A stretch of DNA of 64,000 nt, taken from NCBI RefSeq assembly GCF_039537585.1, contig NZ_BAABAU010000004.1, positions 434,001 to 498,000 on the forward strand, written 5' to 3'. The notes below the pieces were generated by a model. That model ran no database searches. It worked only from the letters and a program-made list of their open reading frames with translations, and was not told where the DNA came from. Source of the stretch: Frondihabitans peucedani. Lineage in GTDB: Bacteria > Actinomycetota > Actinomycetes > Actinomycetales > Microbacteriaceae. Of the stretch, positions 23,529-32,152 are shown one piece after another. The position numbers and the translations under genes are program-made. Position 1 is the first letter of the stretch, and each line of letters begins with the position of its first letter.

Positions 23529-24187
23529 GTCGTCTCCGGCTTCTCTTTGACGACGAAGACTCGGTAGCCGTCGTCGTCGGCGGCCCACCACCGGTGCGGG
23601 GTGCCGCCGACGAAGTAGACCGAGTCGCCGACGCCGAGGTGCCGGTGCTCCCCGTCGCCGAGGTCGACGACGGCGGTCCCGTCGAGCACGTGCAGGAACT
23701 CGTCTTCGGCGTGGGTGAAGTAGTCGCCGGGGTCGGCGCTGGTGCCGACCAGGATCATGGGGTGGAACGGTCGATCGCCGTTCACCAGGAGGCGCCCCTC
23801 GGCCTGGCCGTACGGGCCCCTCGGCCCGTCGGAGGCGCGCACGATCTCGATTCCGGGCCGCGCGCGGGAGGCTCCAGAACCGTCGGTGGGCGCCAGGAGC
23901 TCGACCTGCGACGAGCCGAGCGCGCGGGCGATCCGCTCGAGCGAGACCATGCTCGGCCTCGCGAGTCCGCGCTCCAGCTGTGACAGGAACGGGTGCGACA
24001 GCTGCGCTTCGCCGGCGAGCTGCACGAGCGTCAGCCCACGAGCGCGGCGCAGCGCGCGGATGCGGCGACCGACCGACAGCGCCTGCTGGTCGATCGCGGT
24101 CTCGAGCGATGTGACGGGGTCCTCCTGATCGAAAGGGACTGTGATTGTGTACCACGTCGCCCGCCTGCGGCCCCCCGCAATTAACAC
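23525..24187 (-). CDS. XRE family regulator with cupin sensor domain
   Basis: Up to 220 residues: an N-terminal helix-turn-helix (V-G-R-R-I-R-A-L-R-R-A-R-G-L-T, then H-P-F-L-S-Q-L-E-R-G) and a C-terminal cupin (H-A-E-D-E-F-L-H-V-L-D-G, then P-H-R-W-W-A). Such proteins sense a small ligand and control neighbouring genes. The start is unclear: GTG 24187 touches the GlnR-like boxes, whereas the perfect AGGAGG at 24122-24127 is followed only by GTC codons and no ATG, GTG or TTG. It is a candidate regulator for the divergent deaminase/transporter operon and is coupled to the reductase gene. Confidence 0.85.
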   Translation of the reverse strand: MLIAGGRRRATWYTITVPFDQEDPVTSLETAIDQQALSVGRRIRALRRARGLTLVQLAGEAQLSHPFLSQLERGLARPSMVSLERIARALGSSQVELLAPTDGSGASRARPGIEIVRASDGPRGPYGQAEGRLLVNGDRPFHPMILVGTSADPGDYFTHAEDEFLHVLDGTAVVDLGDGEHRHLGVGDSVYFVGGTPHRWWAADDDGYRVFVVKEKPETT

Positions 24188-24217
24188 GTCGAAACGACCG
24201 CGTCACATGTCGGAAAC
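24180..24217. promoter_or_regulatory. Candidate four-box GlnR operator between XRE and deaminase genes
   Basis: ATTAA (24180-24184, degenerate), GAAAC (24191), GTCAC (24202) and GAAAC (24213) lie at exact 11-bp steps, giving GAAAC-n6-GTCAC-n6-GAAAC with three full matches. This is the best GlnR-like site of the window. It precedes the deaminase/ABC transporter operon on the plus strand and the XRE-cupin gene on the minus strand. Confidence 0.7.
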
Positions 24218-24239
24218 GCAAGCTCCGTAGATTCAATCA

Positions 24240-24256
24240 TGTTGAACCCATCAACA
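24240..24256. promoter_or_regulatory. Palindromic operator TGTTGA-ACCCA-TCAACA
   Basis: Six-base arms with a 5-base centre share their outer halves and spacing with the uricase operator at 1941-1957. It lies 23 bp downstream of the GlnR-like boxes and 55 bp before the likely GTG start of the deaminase gene. The order GlnR boxes then palindrome is the same at both promoters, which suggests dual nitrogen and pathway control. Confidence 0.6.
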
Positions 24257-24310
24257 TTTCGCGCGCCGGGCCGCTTCAGGCTCCCCGCTCCCGATCGAGA
24301 GATCCAGGTC

Positions 24311-25561
24311 GTGACTTCCCTCCCCCAGAGCCTCGTACTCCTGCTCGGTGCGACCCTCCCCGACGGCTCCGTCGTCGACGTCGCGATCGAGGGCGACACG
24401 GTCGTGGCCGTGGGGCCCGCAGGATCCCTCGGCATCACGGCGGAGCCCGCCGAGACGCTCGATCTCGCCGGCCACCTCCTCCTCACGGCACCCGCGGAGC
24501 CGCACGGGCACCTCGACAAGGCACTGTCGTGGGACGCGATCCGGCCGCCGATGGGCGACCTCGGCCTCGCGATCGCGTCGTGGCGCGAGTACGCCCGCAC
24601 CATGTCGGTCGAGGACATCCGGACGAGGGCCCGGACGCAGGCGCTCCGCATGCTGCAGCAGGGCACGACCTCGATCCGCACGCACGTCGACATCCTGCTC
24701 GGCGACGAGCCCCTCCGCGGTGCCCGCGCTCTCGTCGAGGTGCGCGAGGAGCTCCGGGGCCTCGTCGACCTCGAGCTCGTCGCCCTCGCCGGCCCGGACG
24801 TCCCCGACGCCGACATCGAGGCCGCGATCGACCTGGGCGTCGACCTGGTCGGCGGGTCGCCGCACCTGGCGCCGGACCCGAGCGCCGACCTCCAGCGCCT
24901 CCTCGCGATCGCGGCCCGCCGCGGCGTCGGCGTCGACCTGCACACCGACGAGAGCCTCGCCGGCGCCGTCACGCTCGGCGAGTTCGCCGCCACCGTCACC
25001 GACTGGACCGTGCCCGTGAGCGCCGGCCACTGCGTCCGCCTCGGCACGCTGGACGAGAGCGCCCGCGACGAGCTCATCGCGGCAGCGAAGGCCGCCGACA
25101 TCGGCATGATCGCCAACCCGATCACGAACCTCTACCTGCAGGGCTGGGAGCACCCGGTCTCGACGCCGCGCGGCCTGACCGCAGCGCGCGCCCTGCTCGA
25201 CGCCGGCGCCCGCTTCGCCGCGGGAGCCGACAACGTCCGCGACCCCTTCAACCCCCTCGGCCGGAGCGACGCGCTCGAGACGGCCATGCTCCTCGTCACC
25301 GCCGGGCACCTCACCATCGACGAGGCGTACGCCGCCGTGTCGACGGGGGCGCGCGACGTCATGGCGCTGCCCGTCGCCGGCGTGATCGTCGGCGCGAAGG
25401 CCGAGCTCCTGGCGATCCGCGGCACCAGCCTCGCGGACGTCACCGCCAACGCCCCGGCAGACCGCCTCGTCATCCACGCCGGGCGACTCGTCGCCCGGAG
25501 CCGCACCGTGTCCGAGGTCGCCGACCCCGCCCTCCTGCCGACCCTGACCGAAACCAGGTGA
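24311..25561 (+). CDS. Cytosine deaminase-like metal-dependent hydrolase
   Basis: The 416-residue CodA-type amidohydrolase shows all barrel metal and catalytic signatures: E-P-H-G-H-L-D-K (His65, His67), R-T-H-V-D, D-L-H-T-D-E, S-A-G-H-C and G-A-D-N-V-R-D-P-F. This family removes amino groups from cytosine, isoguanine or related rings. GTG at 24311 is preferred because the ATG at 24239 sits inside the palindromic operator; the longer form adds 24 residues. It is the first gene of an operon with an NitT/TauT-type transporter (TGATG overlap), so its substrate is probably what that transporter imports. Confidence 0.85.
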   Translation: MTSLPQSLVLLLGATLPDGSVVDVAIEGDTVVAVGPAGSLGITAEPAETLDLAGHLLLTAPAEPHGHLDKALSWDAIRPPMGDLGLAIASWREYARTMSVEDIRTRARTQALRMLQQGTTSIRTHVDILLGDEPLRGARALVEVREELRGLVDLELVALAGPDVPDADIEAAIDLGVDLVGGSPHLAPDPSADLQRLLAIAARRGVGVDLHTDESLAGAVTLGEFAATVTDWTVPVSAGHCVRLGTLDESARDELIAAAKAADIGMIANPITNLYLQGWEHPVSTPRGLTAARALLDAGARFAAGADNVRDPFNPLGRSDALETAMLLVTAGHLTIDEAYAAVSTGARDVMALPVAGVIVGAKAELLAIRGTSLADVTANAPADRLVIHAGRLVARSRTVSEVADPALLPTLTETR

Positions 25562-26352
25562 TGTCCTCCATGACCACGACCGCACCCGCCTCTCCGGCCT
25601 CGACGACCTCGTCGCCGGGTGACACCCTGCTCGACTTCCGCGGGGTCGAGATGAGGTTCCCCAACGGCACGGTCGCCCTCCACGACGTCGACCTCACCGT
25701 CGACCGCGGCGAGTTCGTCACCGTCGTCGGCCCCTCGGGCTGCGGCAAGTCGACCCTGCTCAGGATCGCGTCCGGTCTCGAGCACGCGTCGCAGGGCACC
25801 ACCGACATCAAGACCGACCGCATCGGCTACGTGTTCCAGGACGCGACCCTCCTGCCCTGGCGGAGCGTCGAGGCCAACGTCGAGCTGCTCGCCGAGCTGA
25901 ACGGCCGCTCGCCCGCCGAGCGGAAGCGCGCGGCCCAGGAGGCGATCGACCTGGTCGGCCTGTCCGGCTTCGAGAAGAACCTGCCCAAGCAGCTGTCGGG
26001 CGGCATGAAGATGCGCGCGTCGCTGGCGAGGTCGCTCACGCTCGAGCCGGAGCTGTTCCTGTTCGACGAGCCGTTCGGCGCCCTCGACGAGATCACCCGC
26101 GAGCGTCTCAACGACGAACTCCTGCGCCTCTTCGTCGAGAAGCAGTTCGCCGGCCTCTTCATCACGCACTCGGTGTCGGAGGCGGTCTACCTCTCGACCC
26201 GGGTCATCGTCATGTCGGGTCGCCCCGGCTCCATCGTCGAGACGTTCGACGTGCCGTTCCCGATGCCGCGGAGCCCCGAGATCCGCTTCGAGGCGGAGTT
26301 CGCGAAACTCGTCGGCGAAGTCTCCCACGCGCTCCGAGAGGGGCACCACTGA
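25561..26352 (+). CDS. ABC transporter ATP-binding protein (NitT/TauT type)
   Basis: The 263-residue ATPase has Walker A G-P-S-G-C-G-K-S-T, Q-loop V-F-Q-D-A-T-L-L-P-W, signature L-S-G-G-M-K-M-R and Walker B L-F-L-F-D-E-P-F-G-A-L-D-E. The L-L-P-W motif after the Q-loop is typical of nitrate/taurine/pyrimidine-precursor importers. ATG at 25561 shares a base with the deaminase stop; its own stop shares a base with the permease ATG. It powers uptake with the permease and binding protein that follow. Confidence 0.93.
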   Translation: MSSMTTTAPASPASTTSSPGDTLLDFRGVEMRFPNGTVALHDVDLTVDRGEFVTVVGPSGCGKSTLLRIASGLEHASQGTTDIKTDRIGYVFQDATLLPWRSVEANVELLAELNGRSPAERKRAAQEAIDLVGLSGFEKNLPKQLSGGMKMRASLARSLTLEPELFLFDEPFGALDEITRERLNDELLRLFVEKQFAGLFITHSVSEAVYLSTRVIVMSGRPGSIVETFDVPFPMPRSPEIRFEAEFAKLVGEVSHALREGHH

Positions 26353-27209
26353 TGGCCTTCGACACCGCCGGCACGACCACCACCGGCCAGGGCGCCGCCG
26401 GGATCTCGCAGCGCCGCCGCCGCTCCTCGAACTCGCGCGCCATGAACATCGGCCTGCCGATCGTCGTCTTCTTCGTGCTCGTCGGCCTCTTCTACGTCGC
26501 CGCGTTCTACTACGACAAGGTCAAGCAGCTGCCGTTCCTGGTGCCGTACCCGCACCTGATCCTGAAGGCCGCCTTCGACGAGCCCGCGTTCCAGACGCAG
26601 CTCCTGCAGGCGCTCGGCAACACGCTGCTCGTCGCCGTCGTCGGACTCGTCATCGCCGTCGTGATCGGGATGCTCTGGGCCGTCATCATGGCGCAGGCGA
26701 AGTGGCTGGAGAGCGCGCTCTTCCCCTACGCGGTGGTGCTGCTGTGCATCCCGATCCTGGCGCTCGTGCCCCTGATCGGCTCGCTCTTCGGGTACGAGTT
26801 CAAGTCGCGCGTGATCGTGACGGTGCTGTTCTGCCTGTTCCCGATGATCGCGTCGACCCTCTTCGGGCTGCAGTCGATCGACAAGGGCCAGCGCGAGCTG
26901 TTCCAGCTGCAGGGCGCCGGCCGCTTCACGCTGCTGATGAAGCTGCGGTTCCCGGCCGCGCTGCCGTCGATCTTCGTCGGCCTCCGGAACGCCGCCGGCC
27001 TCGCGGTCATCGGCGCGGTCGTCGCCGACCAGTTCTTCCAGCGCGGCAACGGCGGCCTGGGCGTGCTCATCTCCGTCGAGAACCAGCGCCTCAACGGGGC
27101 CGAGATGTACGCGGCGATCTTCACCGCGTCGATCCTGGGCGTCCTCGTCTTCGTCCTCTTCAACATCCTCCGCCGACTCGCGATCGGCAAGTGGTACGAC
27201 CAGAACTGA
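26352..27209 (+). CDS. ABC transporter permease (NitT/TauT type)
   Basis: The 285-residue inner-membrane protein has an N-terminal cytoplasmic segment of about 35 residues, a lone first helix (I-V-V-F-F-V-L-V-G-L-F-Y-V) and about five more helices of the BPD_transp_1 fold. The coupling loop reads E-L-F-Q-L-Q-G-A-G-R, replacing the sugar-type EAA sequence, as expected for this class. It overlaps the ATPase stop (TGATG). A 10-bp tandem repeat lies in the 94-bp gap before the binding-protein gene. Confidence 0.92.
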   Translation: MAFDTAGTTTTGQGAAGISQRRRRSSNSRAMNIGLPIVVFFVLVGLFYVAAFYYDKVKQLPFLVPYPHLILKAAFDEPAFQTQLLQALGNTLLVAVVGLVIAVVIGMLWAVIMAQAKWLESALFPYAVVLLCIPILALVPLIGSLFGYEFKSRVIVTVLFCLFPMIASTLFGLQSIDKGQRELFQLQGAGRFTLLMKLRFPAALPSIFVGLRNAAGLAVIGAVVADQFFQRGNGGLGVLISVENQRLNGAEMYAAIFTASILGVLVFVLFNILRRLAIGKWYDQN

Positions 27210-27244
27210 GTTCCGGCGCACCCCCGAGACCGTCCCTCCCGCAC

Positions 27245-27274
27245 CACAGCACTGCACAGCACTGCACAGCACTG
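27245..27274. repeat. Three perfect 10-bp tandem repeats
   Basis: CACAGCACTG occurs three times in a row, 30-59 bp before the ATG of the binding-protein gene, in the gap between it and the permease gene. It is too short for a stable hairpin. Copy number could vary by slippage and alter the leader length. Confidence 0.8.
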
Positions 27275-27303
27275 CATTCCTTCCCCCATCCCCAAGGAGA
27301 ACC

Positions 27304-28482
27304 ATGCGCCTCAACACACGCGCCACGATGGCCGTCGGCCTGACGCTGGCTGCCGCTGCCGCCCTCACCGCCTGCTCGTCGGGCGGCTCCGGCGGCACGA
27401 CCAGCCCCAAGGCGACGACCGCGTCGGCCGCGGTCGACCTGTCGGGCGTCTGCCCGGCGAACGTCGTCATCCAGACCGACTGGAACCCGGAGGCCGACCA
27501 CGGCCACGCGTACCAGCTGCTCGGTGACGACTACAAGGTCGACGCCAGCAAGAAGTCGGTCTCGGGCACCCTGATGTCGGGCGGCAAGTCGACCGGCGTG
27601 CAGGTCGAGATCCGCTCCGGCGGACCGGCGATCGGCTACGCCTCGGTGTCGTCGCAGATGTACCAGGACAAGTCCATCACCCTCGGCTACGTCACCACCG
27701 ACGAGGCCGTGCAGGACTCGCAGAAGCTCCCCACCACCGCAGTCATGGCCGAGAACGACATCTCGCCGCAGATGATCATGTGGGACCCGAAGACGTACCC
27801 GAAGGTCAAGACCATCAAGGAGCTCGGCACCGCGCTCGAGAAGTCGGGCGGGGTCGTCCGCTACTTCGGCGGAGCGGCCTACATGAACTACCTCATCGGC
27901 AACGACATCCTCCCCAAGTCGGTCACCGACGGCAGCTATGACGGCACCCCGGCGAAGTTCGTCGTCGGCAAGGGCAAGGACGCGCAGCAGGGCTTCGCCA
28001 CCGCCGAGCCGTACATCTACAAGAACCAGGTGTCGGCCTGGGGCAAGGACGTGAAGTTCCAGCTCGTCAACGACACCGGCTACCCGATCTACCCGGAGGC
28101 CATGTCGGTCCGGACCGGCGACCTGACGAAGCTCAGCCCCTGCCTCAAGAAGCTCGTGCCCGTGCTGCAGCAGGCGGACGTCGACTACTTCAAGTCGCCG
28201 TCGACGACCAACAAGCTCATCGCGAACCTGGTCACGCAGTACAACAACGGCTGGGTCTACGACGAGGGCGTGGCGGACTACGCCGTCAAGGAGATGAAGA
28301 AGCTGAAGATCGCGTCGAACGGCGACAACTCGTACGTCGGCGACATGGACTCCAGCAGGATCCAGAAGGTCATCGACATCGACACGCCGATCTACAAGTC
28401 GTCGGGCACGACCCTCAAGGCCGACCTCAAGCCGGACGACCTGTTCACCAACGAGTTCATCGACAAGTCGATCGGATTCTGA
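27304..28482 (+). CDS. ABC transporter substrate-binding lipoprotein (NMT1/THI5-like)
   Basis: The 392-residue binding protein has a lipoprotein signal with A-A-L-T-A-C (Cys24) and a Ser/Thr linker. The mature fold begins V-V-I-Q-T-D-W-N-P-E-A-D-H-G, the start typical of NMT1/THI5 and SsuA-like binding proteins. ATG at 27304 follows AAGGAGAACC. The deaminase gene at the head of the operon suggests a nitrogenous ring compound as ligand, such as a purine, pyrimidine or breakdown product. It would work with the permease and ATPase upstream. Confidence 0.88.
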   Translation: MRLNTRATMAVGLTLAAAAALTACSSGGSGGTTSPKATTASAAVDLSGVCPANVVIQTDWNPEADHGHAYQLLGDDYKVDASKKSVSGTLMSGGKSTGVQVEIRSGGPAIGYASVSSQMYQDKSITLGYVTTDEAVQDSQKLPTTAVMAENDISPQMIMWDPKTYPKVKTIKELGTALEKSGGVVRYFGGAAYMNYLIGNDILPKSVTDGSYDGTPAKFVVGKGKDAQQGFATAEPYIYKNQVSAWGKDVKFQLVNDTGYPIYPEAMSVRTGDLTKLSPCLKKLVPVLQQADVDYFKSPSTTNKLIANLVTQYNNGWVYDEGVADYAVKEMKKLKIASNGDNSYVGDMDSSRIQKVIDIDTPIYKSSGTTLKADLKPDDLFTNEFIDKSIGF

Positions 28483-28489
28483 TCCCCTC

Positions 28490-29299
28490 ATGAGCGACTC
28501 CCCGGTGACGACACCCGTCCTCTCGCGCGGCTCCGGCCGCCTCGAGGGCAAGCGGGTCGTCGTCACCGGGGGCGCCCGTGGCATCGGCGGCGAGATCGCC
28601 CGCCGCTTCGCCGCCGAGGGGGCGGACGTCGCCATCCTCGACCTGCTCACCGATCGAGGCGCCGAACTCAGCGACTCGATCGGCGGCACGTTCCACCCCG
28701 TCGACCTCGGCGACACCGCACAGACCGTGGCGGCGATGGAGGCCGCACTCGGGGCCCTCGGCGGCGTCGACGTGCTGGTGAACTCGGCCGGGATCCTGCG
28801 CTTCGCTCCCCTGCTCGACGTCGGCGTCGACGACTGGGACACCCTCTTCGCGGTCAACACCCGCGCGATGCTCACGACCATGCAGGCTGCCGCCCGCGCC
28901 ATGATCGCTGCCGGTGCTGCTGCCGGGGCCGACGGCGGGCAGGATCGCGGCGGCTCGATCATCAACCTGGCCTCCATGGCCGCCAAGACGGGCGGTGCCG
29001 GCGAGGGCGCCTACGCCGCCTCGAAGGCCGCCGTCGTCGCTCTGACCCGCGTCGCCGCCCTCGAGTGGGGCGAGCACGGGATCCGGGTCAACTGCCTCTG
29101 CCCCGGCTACGTCCTCACCGAGATGGGCGCCGCGACCCGCACCGACGAGATGGTGGCCTCGTGGTCGGCGATGTCGCCGCTCGGTCGCTGCGCCAGCCCC
29201 GCCGACGTCGCGGGCGTCGCGCTCTTCCTCGCCTCGCCCGACGCGGGCTACCTCACCGGCCAGGCCGTCAACGTCACCGGCGGCATGCTCATGAGCTAG
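28490..29299 (+). CDS. Short-chain dehydrogenase/reductase
   Basis: The 269-residue classical SDR has cofactor loop T-G-G-A-R-G-I-G-G (25-33), V-N-S-A-G-I-L, catalytic Ser in I-N-L-A-S-M-A-A-K, and Y-A-A-S-K, ending N-V-T-G-G-M-L-M-S. Asp at the end of the second strand (I-L-D-L) suggests NAD preference. It begins 8 bp after the transporter operon and is likely co-transcribed. Substrate unknown; with the FAD oxidoreductase and creatininase-family genes that follow it may complete breakdown of the imported compound. Confidence 0.88.
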   Translation: MSDSPVTTPVLSRGSGRLEGKRVVVTGGARGIGGEIARRFAAEGADVAILDLLTDRGAELSDSIGGTFHPVDLGDTAQTVAAMEAALGALGGVDVLVNSAGILRFAPLLDVGVDDWDTLFAVNTRAMLTTMQAAARAMIAAGAAAGADGGQDRGGSIINLASMAAKTGGAGEGAYAASKAAVVALTRVAALEWGEHGIRVNCLCPGYVLTEMGAATRTDEMVASWSAMSPLGRCASPADVAGVALFLASPDAGYLTGQAVNVTGGMLMS

Positions 29300-29380
29300 C
29301 TGCGCCCTTCCCCTCTCCCTCCCCCATCCACCCCGGCATCGACCACACCAGGCAGCGACCACGATCCAGAGAGCACGATC

Positions 29381-30730
29381 ATGACCACTTCCACCACCGC
29401 CCCCGCGGCCCCGTCGCCGGAGGCGCTGTCGGCGCTCGTCGTCGACCTGCGCGAGCTCCTCGGCGAGCGCGGCGTCTCCGTCGAGCTGGCAGCCCGCGAG
29501 AAGGCCTCCGTCGACGGGTCGCGCCTGTCGCCGGTCATCAGCCAGCAGCTGCCGCTCGGTCTCGCCGACCTGGTCGCCTACCCGACGAGCGCCGAGGAGA
29601 TCGGCGCCGTCGTCGGTCTCGCCACGCGGCACGGCGTGCCGATCACTCCGCGCGGCAAGGGCACCGGCAACTACGGCCAGGCGATCCCGATGTCGGGCGG
29701 CCTCGTGCTCGACATGACCCGCGCCCGGGCGGTCACCGAGGTCGGCGACGGCTTCCTGACCGCCGAGGCGGGCGCGACGATGGTCTCGCTCGAGCAGGCC
29801 GCGAACAAGCAGGATCAGCAGATCCTGATGTACCCGTCGACGGCCCAGTCGTCGCTCGGCGGCTTCCTGTCGGGCGGCTCCGGTGGCACCGGCTCCATCA
29901 AGCACGGCTCCAACCACCAGGGCTTCGTGCTGGCGCTCGACGTCGTCCACCCCGCCTCCGACGGCACGCTCGTGCACGTCGAGGGCGACGAGGCGCAGAC
30001 CTACGTGCACAACTACGGCACGGCCGGGATCATCGCCCGGGCGACGATCCGCCTCGAACCGCTGCAGGACTGGCGCGGCTTCTTCGCCAGCTTCGACACC
30101 TTCGAGCAGCTGCTGCCGCTGATCCGGGCCTTCGGCGAGCTCGACCCGCTGCCGCGCCTGGCGTCGGGCGACCTCCCGACGCTCGCGGACGCTCTGCCCG
30201 ACGACCCGGCGATCCCCGCGGGCCGCGCCTCGCTCCGCGCGATCCTGGACGCCTCGACCGTCGCCCGCGCCACCGAGCTCGTGGAGGCCGCCGGCGGCCG
30301 CGTCGAAGACGTGCGCGAGGGTCCCCAGACGTCGATGAAGATCAGCATGATGTCGTACAACCACCCCATCGAGTGGCTGCAGAAGGCCTACCCCGACACG
30401 TATTTCCACGTGGAGGTGTCGGGCGACGCGCTCATCGACCGGATCGACGAGGTGCACGCCGTCTACCCCGGCGGCATGCTCCACATCGAGACCGCCCACA
30501 AGCGCCCGATCGGGATGCTCGCCGGCCGCTACACCTCGGCGGAGGACGTCTACGCAGGATTCGCGCGCCTCACCGAGCTGGGCGTCGGCTACCACAACCC
30601 GCACCAGTGGTACGTCGACTTCGAGCCCGCCCGCACCCGCGAGCTCGCCGCGACGACCGACCCGGCGGGTCTGCTGAACCCCGGCAAGCTCGTCGAGGCG
30701 CCGATGGCGACGGGGGCGAAGGTCTCGTGA
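29381..30730 (+). CDS. FAD-binding oxidoreductase (GlcD/lactate dehydrogenase type)
   Basis: The 449-residue flavoprotein of the VAO/PCMH fold has an FAD-binding domain with V-A-Y-P-T-S-A-E-E-I, P-R-G-K-G-T-G-N-Y-G and S-G-G-S-G-G-T-G. A C-terminal substrate domain ends N-P-G-K-L-V-E-A. Family members oxidise 2-hydroxy acids and related alcohols. ATG at 29381 follows GAGAGCACGATC. The creatininase-family gene overlaps its stop (GTGA). Substrate not determinable. Confidence 0.82.
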   Translation: MTTSTTAPAAPSPEALSALVVDLRELLGERGVSVELAAREKASVDGSRLSPVISQQLPLGLADLVAYPTSAEEIGAVVGLATRHGVPITPRGKGTGNYGQAIPMSGGLVLDMTRARAVTEVGDGFLTAEAGATMVSLEQAANKQDQQILMYPSTAQSSLGGFLSGGSGGTGSIKHGSNHQGFVLALDVVHPASDGTLVHVEGDEAQTYVHNYGTAGIIARATIRLEPLQDWRGFFASFDTFEQLLPLIRAFGELDPLPRLASGDLPTLADALPDDPAIPAGRASLRAILDASTVARATELVEAAGGRVEDVREGPQTSMKISMMSYNHPIEWLQKAYPDTYFHVEVSGDALIDRIDEVHAVYPGGMLHIETAHKRPIGMLAGRYTSAEDVYAGFARLTELGVGYHNPHQWYVDFEPARTRELAATTDPAGLLNPGKLVEAPMATGAKVS

Positions 30731-31536
30731 CCGCTGCCGACTCGACCCGCGATCTCGTCCACCTGTCCGGTCCGGCACTCGCCTCGACGCTGACCTCGTC
30801 GTCGATCCTGGTGCTCCCCACCGGCGCCATCGAGCACCACGGCCCGCACCTGCCGCTGTCGACCGACTGGCTGATGGCCGACCTGATCTCGCGCGGGGTC
30901 GTCGAGGCGGCCGCCGGGGAGGGGCAGGATGTCTGGCTGCTCCCGTCGCTGGCCTACACGAAGTCCGACGAGCACCACTGGGCGCCCGGCACGATGTGGC
31001 TGAACGCCGACACCCTGCTGCAGACCGTCGTCGACATCGGCCGCTCGATCGCCAACACCCCGGCGCGCACGATCGTCTTCTACAACGGCCACGGCGGCAA
31101 CATCGCGCTGCTGCAGGTGGCGCTGCGGGAGCTCCGGCGCCGGTTCGGGCTGCGCACCTTCCTGATGGGGTCGAACATGGCCGGCGGCGACGGGACGAAC
31201 GGGCCGGACGAGCACGGGTTCGGAGTCCACGGTGGCCACAGCGAGACGTCGATGATCCTGCACCTGCGTCCTGACCTGGTCGACATGACCAAGGCGGAGC
31301 GCTGGATCCCGGAGCACATGCTCGACCTCGAGTACGTCAAGTTCAACGGCGGCCCCGTGCACTTCGGCTGGCTGTCGAACGACTTCGGCGAGGCCGGGGT
31401 CGTCGGCGACGCCTCCGAGGCGAACGCGGCCTGGGGCGCCGAGCTCTACCAGCGGGCCATCACGGCCGGGGTCGCGTCGCTGGCCGAGATCGCGCGGTTC
31501 GAGCACCCGATCCTGGAGCCCGGGACGCTGTCGTGA
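30727..31536 (+). CDS. Creatininase family amidohydrolase
   Basis: The 269-residue protein has the creatininase metal motifs: G-A-I-E-H-H-G-P-H-L-P-L-S-T-D (Glu, His, Asp ligands), Y-N-G-H-G-G-N and H-G-G-H-S-E-T-S. The family opens cyclic amides or hydrolyses formamide-type bonds in a cytoplasmic metal site. GTG at 30727 overlaps the FAD enzyme stop, and the PNPOx-like gene overlaps its own stop, so these genes form a tightly packed block. Creatinine itself is not implied, since no creatinase or sarcosine oxidase gene is nearby. Confidence 0.88.
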   Translation: MTAADSTRDLVHLSGPALASTLTSSSILVLPTGAIEHHGPHLPLSTDWLMADLISRGVVEAAAGEGQDVWLLPSLAYTKSDEHHWAPGTMWLNADTLLQTVVDIGRSIANTPARTIVFYNGHGGNIALLQVALRELRRRFGLRTFLMGSNMAGGDGTNGPDEHGFGVHGGHSETSMILHLRPDLVDMTKAERWIPEHMLDLEYVKFNGGPVHFGWLSNDFGEAGVVGDASEANAAWGAELYQRAITAGVASLAEIARFEHPILEPGTLS

Positions 31537-32117
31537 CCTCCGCGCTCCCCGACGAGGCGTGGCGGCTGCTCACCGAGTGGCTGCCCGGGAACGACGACCC
31601 GGAGCGGCCGCAGATCACCCTGTCGACGGTCGACGAGGACGGGGATCCTGATGCGCGGACGGTGCTCCTGACGTCGTTCGGGCCCGACGGGTTCCTCTTC
31701 AACACCGACGGCGCCTCCCGCAAGGCGGCCCACATCGCGGCGCACCCGGCGGTGGCGATGACCGTGCTCTGGCCGGGATTCACGCACCAGCTCGTGATCC
31801 GCGGGACCGCCGCCCCCGCCCCCGCCGACCGCGTCGCCGCCGCCTACCGGTCGCGGTCGCCGTACCTGCAGCAGCTCGCCTGGCTGAACACGCACGAGTT
31901 CGCGGAGCTCCCCCGCGAGGAGCGCGTCGCCGCGTGGGCAGCGTTCGAGGAGGCGCACGCGGGCGTCTTCGAGCAGCCCGAGTCGTGGGTCGGCTACCTC
32001 GTGACGCCGACGCGGCTGACGTTCTGGTCGTCGAACGGCGACACCGCATCGCAGCGTGTGGAGTTCGCGCGTGCTGCCGACGGTTCGGCGTGGTCGCGGC
32101 GGTATCTCGCGGGCTGA
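31533..32117 (+). CDS. Pyridoxamine 5'-phosphate oxidase-like flavoprotein
   Basis: The 194-residue split-barrel FMN protein has the PNPOx FMN-binding pattern D-A-R-T-V-L-L and C-terminal P-T-R-L-T-F-W-S, then R-R-Y-L-A-G at the end. It lacks part of the classic R-L-x-P substrate tail of true PdxH, so it may act on another substrate. GTG at 31533 overlaps the creatininase-family stop. It is the last gene of the forward run that starts at 24311, followed by a long hairpin. Confidence 0.75.
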   Translation: MTSALPDEAWRLLTEWLPGNDDPERPQITLSTVDEDGDPDARTVLLTSFGPDGFLFNTDGASRKAAHIAAHPAVAMTVLWPGFTHQLVIRGTAAPAPADRVAAAYRSRSPYLQQLAWLNTHEFAELPREERVAAWAAFEEAHAGVFEQPESWVGYLVTPTRLTFWSSNGDTASQRVEFARAADGSAWSRRYLAG

Positions 32118-32152
32118 GGCGTCGGGCCTGAGGTGCTCGCGCACTTGCGTAA

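Noticed and set aside
28490-31536. Possible mycofactocin locus (SDR, FAD oxidoreductase and creatininase-family protein together)
   Set aside because: No MftA peptide, MftB carrier, radical SAM MftC or glycosyltransferase gene is present; the genes follow a nitrogen-compound transporter.
30727-31536. Creatinine degradation pathway
   Set aside because: Only the creatininase-family gene is present; creatinase and sarcosine oxidase genes are absent.
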